From contig DASXVO010000054.1 of the NCBI GenBank assembly GCA_036504215.1, forward strand, positions 124,001 to 188,000: 64,000 bases of DNA. Direction: 5' to 3'. The stretch is from Vicinamibacterales bacterium (GTDB taxonomy: Bacteria > Acidobacteriota > Vicinamibacteria > Vicinamibacterales > Fen-181). Of this stretch, positions 49,902 to 59,221 are shown in pieces (position 1 is the stretch's first letter; each line of letters starts with the position of its first letter). Made by a program: the position numbers and the translations under genes. The notes under the pieces were generated by a model. The model did no database searches. It saw nothing but the letters and a program-made list of their open reading frames with translations, and was not told the DNA's origin.

Positions 49902-50666
49902 CTAAGCGCGGACGGTGTCGGCAATCTCGCGCGCCACGCGTTCGGGATCTTCCCTGAAAACGAGCTCGGCAAACACTTCCTCGAGCGTCCCGCGCGACAT
50001 CAGCTCGCGCAGGCGCTCGACGGAATCGTCGGCCACGACCTGCCCGCGTGTCAGCACGACGACGCGCGAGCAGAGCTTCTCGACCACCTCGAGAACATGT
50101 GAGCTGTAGAGGATCGTCTTGCCGCGGTCGGCCAAGGTCCGCACCAGATGCTTGAAGACCAGAGCGGCGGTCACATCGAGACCCGACAACGGCTCGTCGA
50201 AGATGAGGACGTCGGGGTCGTGGATGAGCGCAGCTGAGATCAGGATCTTCTGCCGCATGCCCTTGGAGTACGAGCCAAGCGATTGATCGCCGTCGTGGTC
50301 CAGACCGAGCAGGCGCAGGAGGCCGTCGATCCGCCGCTCGATCGTGGCTGCGCCGAGCCGGCGCAGACGGCCCACGAGCTGCAGGTACTCCCGGCCCGAC
50401 AGGAACGGATAGAGGTTCGGCTCCTCTGGCACGTATCCGACCCGTCGCCTGAAGCCGACGAGGTCCTCCTGGATGTCCCGGCCTTCGAAGAACACCTCGC
50501 CGCTCGTCGGTTCGACCAGCCCAATCATCATGTTGACGGTGGTGGACTTTCCCGAGCCGTTCGGCCCGAGGTAGCCGAGAACCTCACCCGGCTCGACGCG
50601 GAAGCTGACGTCCTTGACCGCCGGCACGCCGGCGTACCGCTTGGTGAGATGGCGGGCCTCGAGCAT
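49902..50666 (-). CDS. ABC exporter ATP-binding protein
   Basis: 254 residues from the ATG at 50666 with GGAAGGAG upstream. Walker A YLGPNGSGKSTT, Q-loop in YVPEEPNLYPFLSG, signature LGSYSKGMRQKILI and Walker B DVLIFDEPLSGLD followed by the H-loop YSSHVLE are all intact. CcmA/DrrA-like ABC-2 ATPase. The C-terminal 50 residues (LRELMSRGTLEEVFAELVFR) are the usual extension. Coupled to the membrane subunit downstream. Confidence 0.9.
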   Translation of the reverse strand: MLEARHLTKRYAGVPAVKDVSFRVEPGEVLGYLGPNGSGKSTTVNMMIGLVEPTSGEVFFEGRDIQEDLVGFRRRVGYVPEEPNLYPFLSGREYLQLVGRLRRLGAATIERRIDGLLRLLGLDHDGDQSLGSYSKGMRQKILISAALIHDPDVLIFDEPLSGLDVTAALVFKHLVRTLADRGKTILYSSHVLEVVEKLCSRVVVLTRGQVVADDSVERLRELMSRGTLEEVFAELVFREDPERVAREIADTVRA

Positions 50667-50766
50667 GGCGAAATCGGCTCCTTCCTGATCGACTCTGGAC
50701 GGATTGGACACCGGTGGCGCGCATTCGGCCCACCATGGAGGCGGGATTTCGTGCGACTCGGAGCAC

Positions 50767-51306
50767 TCAGCCGCGCGAGAGCATCAGGTCGGCCAGCGGC
50801 TTTCTGGGCTTCTCCCCCGGCTTGTCGGTCGGGTAGCCGAGCGGGGTGAAGGCGAGCGGTTCGACGCCGTCGGGCAGGTGCAGCAGATCGCGAGCCACCT
50901 TCGGATCGAACGCCGCCACCCAACAGGTGCCGAGGCCGAGCGCGGCGGCTGCGAGGATCAGGTGGTCCATGGCGATCGTCGCATCGACGTCCGCGTAGTT
51001 CTTGCCGTCGCGGCGGATCCAGGCTTCGCCCGGGACGCTGCAGATCCCGACGACGAGCGGAGCCTCAGTGAACCATGGTTGTGGATAGAGACGGCCCAGC
51101 TCGGCCTCGTGCCGGCGCGTGTCGAGCACGACGAGGCGGAACGGCTGCCGGTTGGCGGCGGTCGGTGCCAGTTGTGCGGCGCGCAGCACCTGCTGCAGCT
51201 TGTCGACCTCGACGGGACGGTCCGAGTAGCCGCGCACGCTGTAGCGCGACTCGATCAGGCTGAAGAAGTCCACGGGGTCTGTCGCGCGGCGGTCATTTGG
51301 TGCCAT
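50767..51306 (-). CDS. nitroreductase-family flavoprotein
   Basis: 179 residues. SLIESRYSVRGYSDRPVEVD and LQQVLRAAQLAPTAANRQPF are the FMN-binding N-terminus; MDHLILAAAALGLGTCWVAA is the second FMN segment. The protein is short, like the minimal nitroreductases that reduce nitro or quinone groups with NAD(P)H. I chose the ATG at 51306; a GTG at 51318 is in frame. Divergent from the FKBP gene. Confidence 0.82.
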   Translation of the reverse strand: MAPNDRRATDPVDFFSLIESRYSVRGYSDRPVEVDKLQQVLRAAQLAPTAANRQPFRLVVLDTRRHEAELGRLYPQPWFTEAPLVVGICSVPGEAWIRRDGKNYADVDATIAMDHLILAAAALGLGTCWVAAFDPKVARDLLHLPDGVEPLAFTPLGYPTDKPGEKPRKPLADLMLSRG

Positions 51307-51347
51307 AATCGTGGGCACTGCCTGCCCTTCTTCCTGGAGCGCCCGTG

Positions 51348-51791
51348 ATGCTCGTGCGTAAGTTGCGTCCGACCCTCTTGTTCGTCGTGCTGGCCGCCGT
51401 CGTGGTGACGGCCGGCTGCGGCGACTCGGTGACCGCCCCGACCAACTACGCGGCGTTCAACTCGACCGACCTGCGCGTGGGTGGTGGAACCGACGCGACC
51501 GTCGGCAAGGTCATCACGGTGAAGTATACCGGCTGGTTCTACGACGCGTCGGCGACCGATCAGAAGGGCGTGCAGTTCGACTCGACGACCGGAGGCACGC
51601 CGTTCACCTTCACGCTCGGCGGCGGACAAGTGATTTCCGGCTGGGAGCAGGGTTTACCGGGCATGAAGGTTGGCGGATTGCGCCGCCTGGTCATCCCGCC
51701 CTCGCTCGCGTACGGCTCGACGCGGAACGGGTTGATTCCGCCCTTTACAACGCTGCTGTTCGAAATCGAGCTGGTCGAAGTGCAGCAGTAG
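51348..51791 (+). CDS. FKBP-type peptidyl-prolyl isomerase lipoprotein
   Basis: 147 residues: lipobox VVTAGC, short linker, then one FKBP domain with VKYTGWFYDASATDQKG, GGQVISGWEQGLPGMKVGG, RLVIPPSLAYGS and LLFEIELVEV, covering the conserved FK506-binding pocket (Tyr, Trp, Ile, Phe). A periplasmic folding factor anchored to a membrane. A weak ribosome-binding CTGGAG lies about 14 bases upstream. Confidence 0.9.
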   Translation: MLVRKLRPTLLFVVLAAVVVTAGCGDSVTAPTNYAAFNSTDLRVGGGTDATVGKVITVKYTGWFYDASATDQKGVQFDSTTGGTPFTFTLGGGQVISGWEQGLPGMKVGGLRRLVIPPSLAYGSTRNGLIPPFTTLLFEIELVEVQQ

Positions 51792-51792
51792 C

Positions 51793-52881
51793 CTACTTGC
51801 GCCCGAGATGGAGCTTGACGCCGGCCGCCAGGAAGGTCAGGCGTTCGTTGAGTTCTCCTTCTCCCCCCGTGCGCGGACCGCCCTTGACTTCCGCGCGCCC
51901 ACCCTCGGCGTAGACGGCCACCGTGCGCGTCAGCCACCCTTCGAAGCCACCGCCGAACAACCAGCCCCAGCCCGCGGTTCGGAACACGAACGCCTGCGTC
52001 CCGCCGGGGAAGGTCTGATCGACGCCATCGACGGTGACCGTCACGGGGTTGATCGTCTCGGTCGTCGAGAACGTCCCGCGGTGGTAGTTGGCGCCGCCGA
52101 TGCCGTAGATCCTCACCGGCCCGACCGGCACGCCGACCTTTCCGGCAATCGTCAACAACTGGACATCGAGCGAACCGTTGAAGCTGTAGGTGCCCCCGCT
52201 TCCGTCGGCCGTCAACTTGCCCGGTCTGAGGTAACTGGCGCCCACGGCCACGTACTGGTTGAACCAGTAGTCTCCTCCGGCCGCGTAGGTCCCCTTCATG
52301 TCGTTGGCGGTACACTTCGACGCCGTGCCGCACATCACGTCGCCGGTATCGCTGTACCTCGCGCCACCGCCGCCGCCGAAGAGCACAAGGCGAGTGGGGG
52401 CCTTTCTCCAGGCCCTGGCACTTCCCGACGAACCCGGCTGCTCGTCGCCGAGCCACTCCTTGGGCACAGGCCCTTGCCGCAGCCACAACGCCGGCCTGCC
52501 TGCCGCCACATCGACGAGCAGCGTGGTGACCGGCCGCACGACGAACACGCCGGAGACCTCGCGGCGCTCGCAGCCGTCGGCGCGCGCCGGGGCGTCCACG
52601 CCGCCTTCGACGAGCCAGACGCGCTCCAGGTTCGCGCACACGTCCACGTAGATCCGCGCGTCCGTTTCCTTCTTGCCGAGGTGGGCGGACATGTCCGCGG
52701 ACAAGGTGGCGTTGCCCGAGGCGTCCACCGTTCCCGTGGCGACCCGTTTCGCATTGAGTCCGATCTCGACCGCCGACCCCGGCGGCGCGTGCCGCACAAT
52801 CACGGTCTGCGCCGTTCCGATGCCGGCACCCACGGTCAGAATGCACGCGGCCGTGAGCGCCAGCCGCCGCCAGGGTTTCAT
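51793..52881 (-). CDS. outer-membrane beta-barrel protein with beta-rich N-terminal part
   Basis: 362 residues, signal peptide (LALTAACILTVGAGIGTAQ) and GGAGGAG ribosome-binding site. Residues 20-150 are a beta-rich periplasmic section with three Cys (VDVCANLERV, DGCERREV). From about 160 on, alternating amphipathic strands (GGDYWFNQYVAVGASYLRPG, FRTAGWGWLFGGGFEGWL, AVYAEGGRAEVKG) end in LTFLAAGVKLHLGRK. The C-terminal residue is not Phe or Trp, slightly atypical of Bam substrates. Function unknown; it lies tail-to-tail with the FKBP gene. Confidence 0.6.
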   Translation of the reverse strand: MKPWRRLALTAACILTVGAGIGTAQTVIVRHAPPGSAVEIGLNAKRVATGTVDASGNATLSADMSAHLGKKETDARIYVDVCANLERVWLVEGGVDAPARADGCERREVSGVFVVRPVTTLLVDVAAGRPALWLRQGPVPKEWLGDEQPGSSGSARAWRKAPTRLVLFGGGGGARYSDTGDVMCGTASKCTANDMKGTYAAGGDYWFNQYVAVGASYLRPGKLTADGSGGTYSFNGSLDVQLLTIAGKVGVPVGPVRIYGIGGANYHRGTFSTTETINPVTVTVDGVDQTFPGGTQAFVFRTAGWGWLFGGGFEGWLTRTVAVYAEGGRAEVKGGPRTGGEGELNERLTFLAAGVKLHLGRK

Positions 52882-52969
52882 GATGGGTCTCTCCTCCATA
52901 CTGTCCAGACAAGGCCTTCTGATTATCGTTCAGAGCGCGCGAAGATGCACCGGGGAATCTTCGGGCTGG

Positions 52970-52998
52970 TTGACGCCTCGCGCTCGTGGCAGTACGAT
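52970..52998 (+). promoter_or_regulatory. sigma70-type promoter of the TonB-dependent receptor
   Basis: TTGACG (52970-52975), 17-base spacer, TACGAT (52993-52998). Predicted transcription start is near 53005, with a leader of about 77 bases. Confidence 0.55.
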
Positions 52999-53081
52999 CC
53001 ACCATTCTCCCATGTGTGTGGGCGGTGGCGCTGTCCGCGGCGTCGCCGACGTGTCTCGACTCCAGCGAGGATGGAGGAACC

Positions 53082-55997
53082 ATGATTCGGAAGGCAGCCC
53101 TCTGGGCGGTGTTGTGCCTTGCGATTGCCCCCGCCGTGTCGTCAGCGCAGCAGACCGGCACGATCAGCGGGAAGATCGTGGGGACGGACGGCCTGGTGAT
53201 TCCAGGCGTTACCATCGAAGCGCGGTCGGAATCGTTGCCGGCGCCCCGCGTCACGGTCAGCGGCGGGACCGGCGAGTATCGCCTCCCGGCGCTTCAGCCT
53301 GGCAGCTACACGGTGACGTTCGAGCTCCAGGGCATGAACAAGGTCACCAAGCAGTTGCTCGTGCAGTTGCAGCAGGACACGGTTCTCGATGTCACGATGA
53401 GTGTCCAGGGCGTCACCGAGACGGTGACCGTCACCGCCGCGATCGTGCCGGCCATCGAGAAGGACTCGACCGCCATCAAGAGCGGCGTCTCGTCCGAGGC
53501 GATTCAGTCGCTCCCGGTCGGCCAGGAGTACCGCGACCTCATCAAGCTGATCCCCGGCGTCCAGTATTCACAGGACACGACACGGGGACCGAGCGCCGGC
53601 GGCAGCGGCCAGGACAACGTCTACAAGTTCGACGGCGTCAACGTGACGATGCCGCTGTTCGGCACGCTGGCGGCCGAACCCGCATCGCATGACATCGCAC
53701 AGGTGACCACCATCAAGGGCGGCGCCAAGGCGGTGGACTTCGATCGCTCGGGCGGGTTCACCGTGGACTCGGTCAGCAAGTCCGGCACGAGCAAGTTCGC
53801 CGGCCAGGTCAGCTACCAGTTGCAGAGCAACGGCATGGCCGCGGGCCTCCAGAACGGCAGCCTCTCGAAGTACGACCAGGATCGGGCCTGGCTCACGATC
53901 AACGGCGGCGGTCCGGTCATCCCGAACAAGATGTATTTCTACGCGTCGTACTACAGGCCGACGCGCACGCGCCAGAACCAGGCGAATCTGTACGGCAACC
54001 TGCCGAACTACGAGAGCACCCGCAACGAGGGTTTCGGCAAGCTGACGATTTCGCCAGTCGGTTCCGTCCTGCTCAACCTCACCTGGCGCCAATCGCACCG
54101 CCTCGACACGGGAGACACCTTCGCGTCGAATGCGTCGGCGACGACGGGTGCGGGCAGCGAGGCGTGGCAGAAGATCGGCACCGCCGAGGGGTCGTGGATC
54201 ATCAACGCGCGTAGTTTCGTGTCCTTCAAGTACACGCACTACGAGAACCCGAACCGGAGCCGTCCGGACCACGTGGCGAACGTGACCATCAGCACCACGC
54301 CGGGAGCGAGGCTGGACACGGCCAATCTGGACACGATCGGGCTGCTCTCGGTGCCGACGCCGGTGGCGGGGGCGACGGCCTTCAACACGTTCATCCAGCC
54401 GCTCATCGCCCGTTACGGGTATGCGTCGAACGGCGTGCAGACGGGCGGCGGCGCGGTGGGGTACGGCACCCTGTTCGACGAGGACAATTTCTTCAGGGAC
54501 GCGGGCCAAATCGGCTACAACTTCACGCTCGGCAGCGCGGTTCGTCAGGACCTCCACGCCGGCCTGCAGTGGTCGAGCGACTCGGAAGACCTGTTCCGCA
54601 GCACGAACGGATGGGGTTCCATCACTGTGCCCGGTGGCCGCACAGCCAGCATCGGGGTCAACGGCATCCCCGCCTACTACGTCGCCGCATTCCAGCAGCA
54701 GACGATCGGCCTCGCGCCGACCATCCACTCCGTGTACAAGGAACTCAACCTCGAGTTCAACGATTCGATCACCTGGAAGAACTGGTCGTTCAATGCGGGT
54801 CTCGTCATGAGCCGGGACACACTCTACGGCCAGGGCTTGAGGGAGGATTCGACGGCGCTGTCGGGTTTCGTCTCCGCGGCCGGCAACCAGTACCAGATGT
54901 ACCAGGTTCCGTTCAGCAAGACGCTTCAGCCCCGCCTCGGGGCGACCTGGGCGTACAACGGCCGTGACACGGTCTACGCCAGCTACGCACGGTACGTTCC
55001 GGCGGCCAGCTCGCTACCGCGTGCCGCCTCCTGGGCCAGGAACCTGGCGACGACGATCAACGCGTACTTCGACGCGAACGGCGTTCTCTACGGAAACTCG
55101 CCCGTGGCAGGGTCCTCGGGCAAACTCTTCGTCCAGGACATGACGCCTCGAACGACGGACGAGTTCCTCATCGGGACGGCCAAGCAGTTCTCGCCGAACC
55201 TGACGGCGCGTGTCTATGTCCGGCACCGCGAGGCCACGCACTTCTGGGAGGACACGAACAACAACGCCCGGGTGGCCTTCAGCCCGCCCGCCGGTATCCC
55301 GCAGCAACTCTACATTTCCGACCTGACCGCCCGGCTGGGCCAGATCGGGAGCGGGTCGAGCTACGTCATCGCGGAACTCGATGGCGCCTACACGAACTTC
55401 TGGGAGGCAACCGCCGAAGCCGAGTGGCGGACACGGAAATCGTTCGTCCGCGCGTCCTATACGTGGAGCCGGTACCGCGGCAACTTCGACCAGGACAACA
55501 CGACGGCGGGCAACGACGCGAACATCTTCATCGGGTCGTCGTTCATCGGGGACGGCGCGGGGCGTCAGTTGTGGAACTTCAAAGACGGCACCCTGCGCGG
55601 TGATCGCCCCTTCATGCTGAAGCTGTACGGCTACTACCAGCTGAACTGGAACGCCAGCGTGGGCGCCTACGGCATCCTGCAGTCCGGCCAGCCGTGGGAA
55701 GCGTGGAGCTACGAGCCGTATATCACGCTGACGACGAACACGAGCGACACGTCACGGTTCGCGGAATCTGCCGGCGCGCGACGTACGCCGACGCACTACC
55801 AGCTCGATCTGAACTACACGCAGGACATCAAGTTCACCCAGCGGTACAAGCTCCAGGTCGCGTTGGATTTGTTCAACGTGTTCAACAAGCAGACGGGGTA
55901 CAACTACCAGCCGAGCGTGCACAGCGCGCTTTTCGGCCAGCCACGCTCGTGGTTCGACCCACGGCGCCTGCAGATCGCGGCACGGTTCCAGTTTTGA
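53082..55997 (+). CDS. TonB-dependent outer-membrane receptor with N-terminal carboxypeptidase-regulatory-like domain
   Basis: 971 residues from the ATG behind ATGGAGGAAC. Signal peptide, then an Ig-like domain (GTISGKIVGTDGLVIPGVTI, LQPGSYTVTFELQGM), then a plug (SLPVGQEYRDLIKLIPGVQY, DNVYKFDGVNVTMPLFG) and a long 22-strand-type barrel ending FNVFNKQTGYNYQPSV and RRLQIAARFQF. The terminal Phe and amphipathic strand fit Bam targeting. This architecture, with no TonB box visible at the very N-terminus, is common in Acidobacteria for glycan or peptide uptake. No SusD-like partner is adjacent. Confidence 0.87.
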   Translation: MIRKAALWAVLCLAIAPAVSSAQQTGTISGKIVGTDGLVIPGVTIEARSESLPAPRVTVSGGTGEYRLPALQPGSYTVTFELQGMNKVTKQLLVQLQQDTVLDVTMSVQGVTETVTVTAAIVPAIEKDSTAIKSGVSSEAIQSLPVGQEYRDLIKLIPGVQYSQDTTRGPSAGGSGQDNVYKFDGVNVTMPLFGTLAAEPASHDIAQVTTIKGGAKAVDFDRSGGFTVDSVSKSGTSKFAGQVSYQLQSNGMAAGLQNGSLSKYDQDRAWLTINGGGPVIPNKMYFYASYYRPTRTRQNQANLYGNLPNYESTRNEGFGKLTISPVGSVLLNLTWRQSHRLDTGDTFASNASATTGAGSEAWQKIGTAEGSWIINARSFVSFKYTHYENPNRSRPDHVANVTISTTPGARLDTANLDTIGLLSVPTPVAGATAFNTFIQPLIARYGYASNGVQTGGGAVGYGTLFDEDNFFRDAGQIGYNFTLGSAVRQDLHAGLQWSSDSEDLFRSTNGWGSITVPGGRTASIGVNGIPAYYVAAFQQQTIGLAPTIHSVYKELNLEFNDSITWKNWSFNAGLVMSRDTLYGQGLREDSTALSGFVSAAGNQYQMYQVPFSKTLQPRLGATWAYNGRDTVYASYARYVPAASSLPRAASWARNLATTINAYFDANGVLYGNSPVAGSSGKLFVQDMTPRTTDEFLIGTAKQFSPNLTARVYVRHREATHFWEDTNNNARVAFSPPAGIPQQLYISDLTARLGQIGSGSSYVIAELDGAYTNFWEATAEAEWRTRKSFVRASYTWSRYRGNFDQDNTTAGNDANIFIGSSFIGDGAGRQLWNFKDGTLRGDRPFMLKLYGYYQLNWNASVGAYGILQSGQPWEAWSYEPYITLTTNTSDTSRFAESAGARRTPTHYQLDLNYTQDIKFTQRYKLQVALDLFNVFNKQTGYNYQPSVHSALFGQPRSWFDPRRLQIAARFQF

Positions 55998-56050
55998 TCG
56001 GCTCCAGGCCCTGGGCTCCAGGTCATGGGCTCTGACACGGCATCGCGCAG

Positions 56051-56079
56051 AAGGGGTCGGCACCGGGCCGGCCCCTTTT
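56051..56079 (+). terminator. intrinsic terminator after the TonB receptor
   Basis: AAGGGGTCGGC-ACCGG-GCCGGCCCCTT forms an 11-bp stem (one G-T pair) with a 5-base loop, followed by further Ts (TTTT overall). It sits between convergent genes and should stop forward transcription; the A-run on the opposite strand could help in reverse. Confidence 0.7.
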
Positions 56080-56091
56080 CATTGGCCTGCG

Positions 56092-58122
56092 CTACTGCTG
56101 GAAGAGGCGCTCTGTCGCGATGAGCGGGCGGGTCGTGGCGTCGGCATGCTGGCGGGCGCGATCGATACGCGCGGCACGGTCGGGCTCGTTCAGCAGCACG
56201 CTCACCTGCGCACGCTTGAACAGCGCCATCGGGTACTCGGGATGTGACGCCGGCACGCGATCGAGCGCATCGCGGGCTGCCGGGAATCGGCGCGCCGCGA
56301 CGTACAGCAGGCCCAGTTCCAGATCACGGTCGAAGCGGCCCGGGTCCAGTGTGCGCGCTTGCTCGAACGCCTCGATGGCCGCCGAGGTCTGACCCACGCC
56401 CATCTCGAGTTCACCGAGTTCACCGAGTTCCGCCCCCGATGGCGTGCGCAGCGCATACACCTTCTGCCGCAGCGCGATCGCCTCCTCCATCCGCCCCTGC
56501 CGTTCGCGAAGACTGGCGAGCGCCTCGAGCGCCGGCAGTCGGTCCGGCGTGTCCGCCACGATCCGTTCGAGCAGCGGTACCGCCTGCTCCCACTGCCTGC
56601 CGCGCGCGTAGTACAGCGCGAGGTAGGTGCGTACGTCGGGTGACGTCGGTGAGATCTCAGCCGCCCGCCTGAACATCGCGATCGCCTGTCGCTCGTGGCC
56701 GAGCGAGGAGTGCGCCGTCGCCAACCGAAGCGCCGCGTCGAGGTTGAAGCGGTCCGCTGCGAGGATCCTCTCGAGCAGCGGGATGGCCTTCGCGTACTCC
56801 CCTGCCACGAACAGGCCCGACGCCTTCTCGATCACCTCGAACAGCCCGGTCCTGTCGGCGGGACGCGGCGCGTCCCTCCTCACCTCGGGCGTCGCCGTCG
56901 CGCTCACGTAACCGAGACTCGCGAGCGATCGACGCGCATTGTCGTCGAGCGTATCGGCCGCGCGGGCCACCGCCGGTGACGGCACCGGGTAATCGCGCAG
57001 CGCCGCTGGTACGCGCGAGCGGACGGCTGGGTCATCGGCAAGGTCGCGCGCCTCGGCCGGGTCGGCGGCGACGTCGTAGATCTCGACGCGTCCAGCGAGG
57101 ATCGACTTGTGCCGTCCGTCCACCGTCATGACCTGCGGCTGCCAGCCGAATTCGAGGAACGGCTTCATCGCCTCACCCAACACCACCTCGCGATCCAGCG
57201 TCCGCAGGCTGCTCGTGGCCTCCACGCCGGCCCAGTCGAGGAGCGTGTGGAAGACGCGCCGCGTGCTGACGGCCGTATCGCTCGTGCCGGGCGTCACGCC
57301 GGGACCGAGGATCACCAGCGGCACGTGCATCGTGGACTGGTAGAGCAGGTTCCCATGCTGGAGTTCGCCGTGGTCGCCGAGACCTTCGCCGTGATCGCCG
57401 ACGACCACCATCGCGATCGGCCCGCGTGCTCGCTGCTCGAAGGCCGCCGCGAGGCGGCCGAGTTGCTCGTCCATGGCCGCGACTTCGCCGAGGTACGGCT
57501 TGGCCGCGAAGCGGGTCTTGAACGGCTCGGGCGGCGTGTACGGAGCGTGCGGGTCGAAGTAGTGGACCCAGAGGAAGAGCGGTTGCGGGCCGCCCTGATT
57601 CAGCAGCGCGATCGCCGCCTCGGTCGTGTCCCGCGACGGCCGTTCCGCCTGCCCGGCCGGCAGCACATCGTCGTACGTGTCGAAGCCGCGGGCGAGGCCG
57701 AACCGTCGGGCCAGCGTGAACGACGAGACGAACGCCGCGGTGCGATAGCCGGCCCGGCGCAGCCCCTCTGCGACGACCGGTTGGTCGGGGGCCAGCGGCC
57801 GGGCGTTCTCGTGGACGCCATGGCCGGCCGGGTAGAGGCCGGTCATCATCGACGTGTGCGACGGCAGCGTCTCGGGCACGGTGGCATACGCCTGACGGAA
57901 GCGCAATCCACGCGCGGCCAGGGCCGTGAACGCTGGCGTCTGAATGCCAACGGCCTCGGGCCCGATCGAGTCCGCACGGGTGGTGTCGAGCGTGACGAGC
58001 AAGATCGACGGACGGGCTCCGGCCGATGCGGTCTTCGAGGGCAGCGCTCGCTCGGCCGTGCCGCAGGCGGCCGCGACCAGTACTGCCGTCAGCACGAGTG
58101 GACACACGCGGTTCCGAGTCAT
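56092..58122 (-). CDS. sulfatase-like alkaline-phosphatase-superfamily lipoprotein with TPR repeats
   Basis: 676 residues, lipobox LVAAACG. LVTLDTTRADSIG near 45 supplies the first metal Asp, VVGDHGEGLGDHGELQHGN the second, and VPETLPSHTSMMTGLYPAGH replaces the Cys/Ser-x-Pro-Ser-Arg sulfatase motif with Thr-Leu-Pro-Ser-His. It therefore lacks the residue that becomes formylglycine, so a phosphoryl-transfer activity is as likely as sulfate hydrolysis. The C-terminal 230 residues are tetratricopeptide repeats (AIPLLERILAADRFNLDAAL, AIAMFRRAAEISPTSPDVRT). Start is the ATG at 58122 behind TTGGAGC. Confidence 0.8.
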   Translation of the reverse strand: MTRNRVCPLVLTAVLVAAACGTAERALPSKTASAGARPSILLVTLDTTRADSIGPEAVGIQTPAFTALAARGLRFRQAYATVPETLPSHTSMMTGLYPAGHGVHENARPLAPDQPVVAEGLRRAGYRTAAFVSSFTLARRFGLARGFDTYDDVLPAGQAERPSRDTTEAAIALLNQGGPQPLFLWVHYFDPHAPYTPPEPFKTRFAAKPYLGEVAAMDEQLGRLAAAFEQRARGPIAMVVVGDHGEGLGDHGELQHGNLLYQSTMHVPLVILGPGVTPGTSDTAVSTRRVFHTLLDWAGVEATSSLRTLDREVVLGEAMKPFLEFGWQPQVMTVDGRHKSILAGRVEIYDVAADPAEARDLADDPAVRSRVPAALRDYPVPSPAVARAADTLDDNARRSLASLGYVSATATPEVRRDAPRPADRTGLFEVIEKASGLFVAGEYAKAIPLLERILAADRFNLDAALRLATAHSSLGHERQAIAMFRRAAEISPTSPDVRTYLALYYARGRQWEQAVPLLERIVADTPDRLPALEALASLRERQGRMEEAIALRQKVYALRTPSGAELGELGELEMGVGQTSAAIEAFEQARTLDPGRFDRDLELGLLYVAARRFPAARDALDRVPASHPEYPMALFKRAQVSVLLNEPDRAARIDRARQHADATTRPLIATERLFQQ

Positions 58123-58195
58123 CAGTGCTCCAACGGGCCACGGGGCCGGCGCCTGCCGACCCCCTGCCCGTCGCAAAAGCCAGGCCGCCGCCGCG

Positions 58196-59137
58196 CTAAC
58201 CAGCCAGTTCGTCGTAGGCCGCGCCGAGGACGCGCTCGATGAGAGGGCCGTGGTCGGGGAATCCCTTCAGTGGATCGGTGATCTTGACGATCGCGTCACG
58301 CGGCTTGCCGCTCTTCCGCTCGCCCCGCACGAACTCCAGCAGCGCGATCAGGTAGTCGCGCTGGTAGAGGAGATCGGCGCTGCCGCCTGTGACGTCGTAC
58401 TTCGGCCCCGCGTGCCCGAAGACGTAGATCGTGTCCTTCCCATGGTCGGCGACGGTCGCTTCGAGTGCCTTGACCCAGTTGGCGATCGACGCGCCAGCCG
58501 GCTTGTCGATGTACGGGTGCCGGCGGTTGAACACCAGGTCGCCCATGTGGACGACGTTGGCCTTCTCGAACGTGACCACGCCGTCGCCGCCGGTGTGCGC
58601 GGGACCGTAATGCTTCAGCGCCATGAACTCGTCGCCGACGCTCTCGCGCCACGTCTTCTCGAACGTCACATTGGCCACCACCTGTTCGGGCTGCGGCGGC
58701 GCGCCCGCCTGTGCGCTCTTCGCGGCACGGTCCGCGGCTTCGAGCTGCAGCCTCGGTTCATTGACCTGCGCGAGGATCTTCTTCGCCACCGGCTTGAACA
58801 CGACATTGCCCGCGGTGTGATCGCCGTGATGGTGCGTGTTGACGAGAAAGTCGACCGGCCGCGAGCCGGATCGTTCGTTGAGACCCTGGAGGCAGATCGT
58901 CGCGGTCGCGGGGAACTGCGAATCGATGACGACGATGCTCTTCTTGTCCAGGTGCCAGCCGATCGTTCCACCCTGGCCGGTGAAGTAGCCCACGGAACCG
59001 CGGACCGTGGCAAACGCGGTCTGTGGCCGCGCCTGCGCGGCCTGAGGCGAGGCGGCGACGAACGCCCGCCAGTCGAGGGTAGTGGCCGCAGCGGCCAACG
59101 ACGACGACGCGAGGAACTGACGGCGGCTCAGAAACAT
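58196..59137 (-). CDS. exported metallo-beta-lactamase-fold hydrolase
   Basis: 313 residues. The N-terminus SRRQFLASSSLAAAATT is a twin-arginine-type signal. LVNTHHHGDHTAGNVVF near 98 is the HxHxDH di-metal motif, ALKHYGPAHTGGDGVVTF and VVHMGDLVFNRRHPYID supply the remaining His and the bridging Asp, and VFGHAGPKYD a final His. This resembles the lactonase/glyoxalase-II-like branch rather than true beta-lactamases. AAGGAG lies 11 bases before the ATG. Precedes the phosphorylase gene in transcription order on the same strand but is not coupled. Confidence 0.85.
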   Translation of the reverse strand: MFLSRRQFLASSSLAAAATTLDWRAFVAASPQAAQARPQTAFATVRGSVGYFTGQGGTIGWHLDKKSIVVIDSQFPATATICLQGLNERSGSRPVDFLVNTHHHGDHTAGNVVFKPVAKKILAQVNEPRLQLEAADRAAKSAQAGAPPQPEQVVANVTFEKTWRESVGDEFMALKHYGPAHTGGDGVVTFEKANVVHMGDLVFNRRHPYIDKPAGASIANWVKALEATVADHGKDTIYVFGHAGPKYDVTGGSADLLYQRDYLIALLEFVRGERKSGKPRDAIVKITDPLKGFPDHGPLIERVLGAAYDELAG

Positions 59138-59221
59138 GGTCTTGCAGCTCCTTGGAAAGAGTGCCTTCGCCGACACGAGAACAGACTGGACCATTGTATG
59201 CGCGCCGGACGGCGCCCCGGC

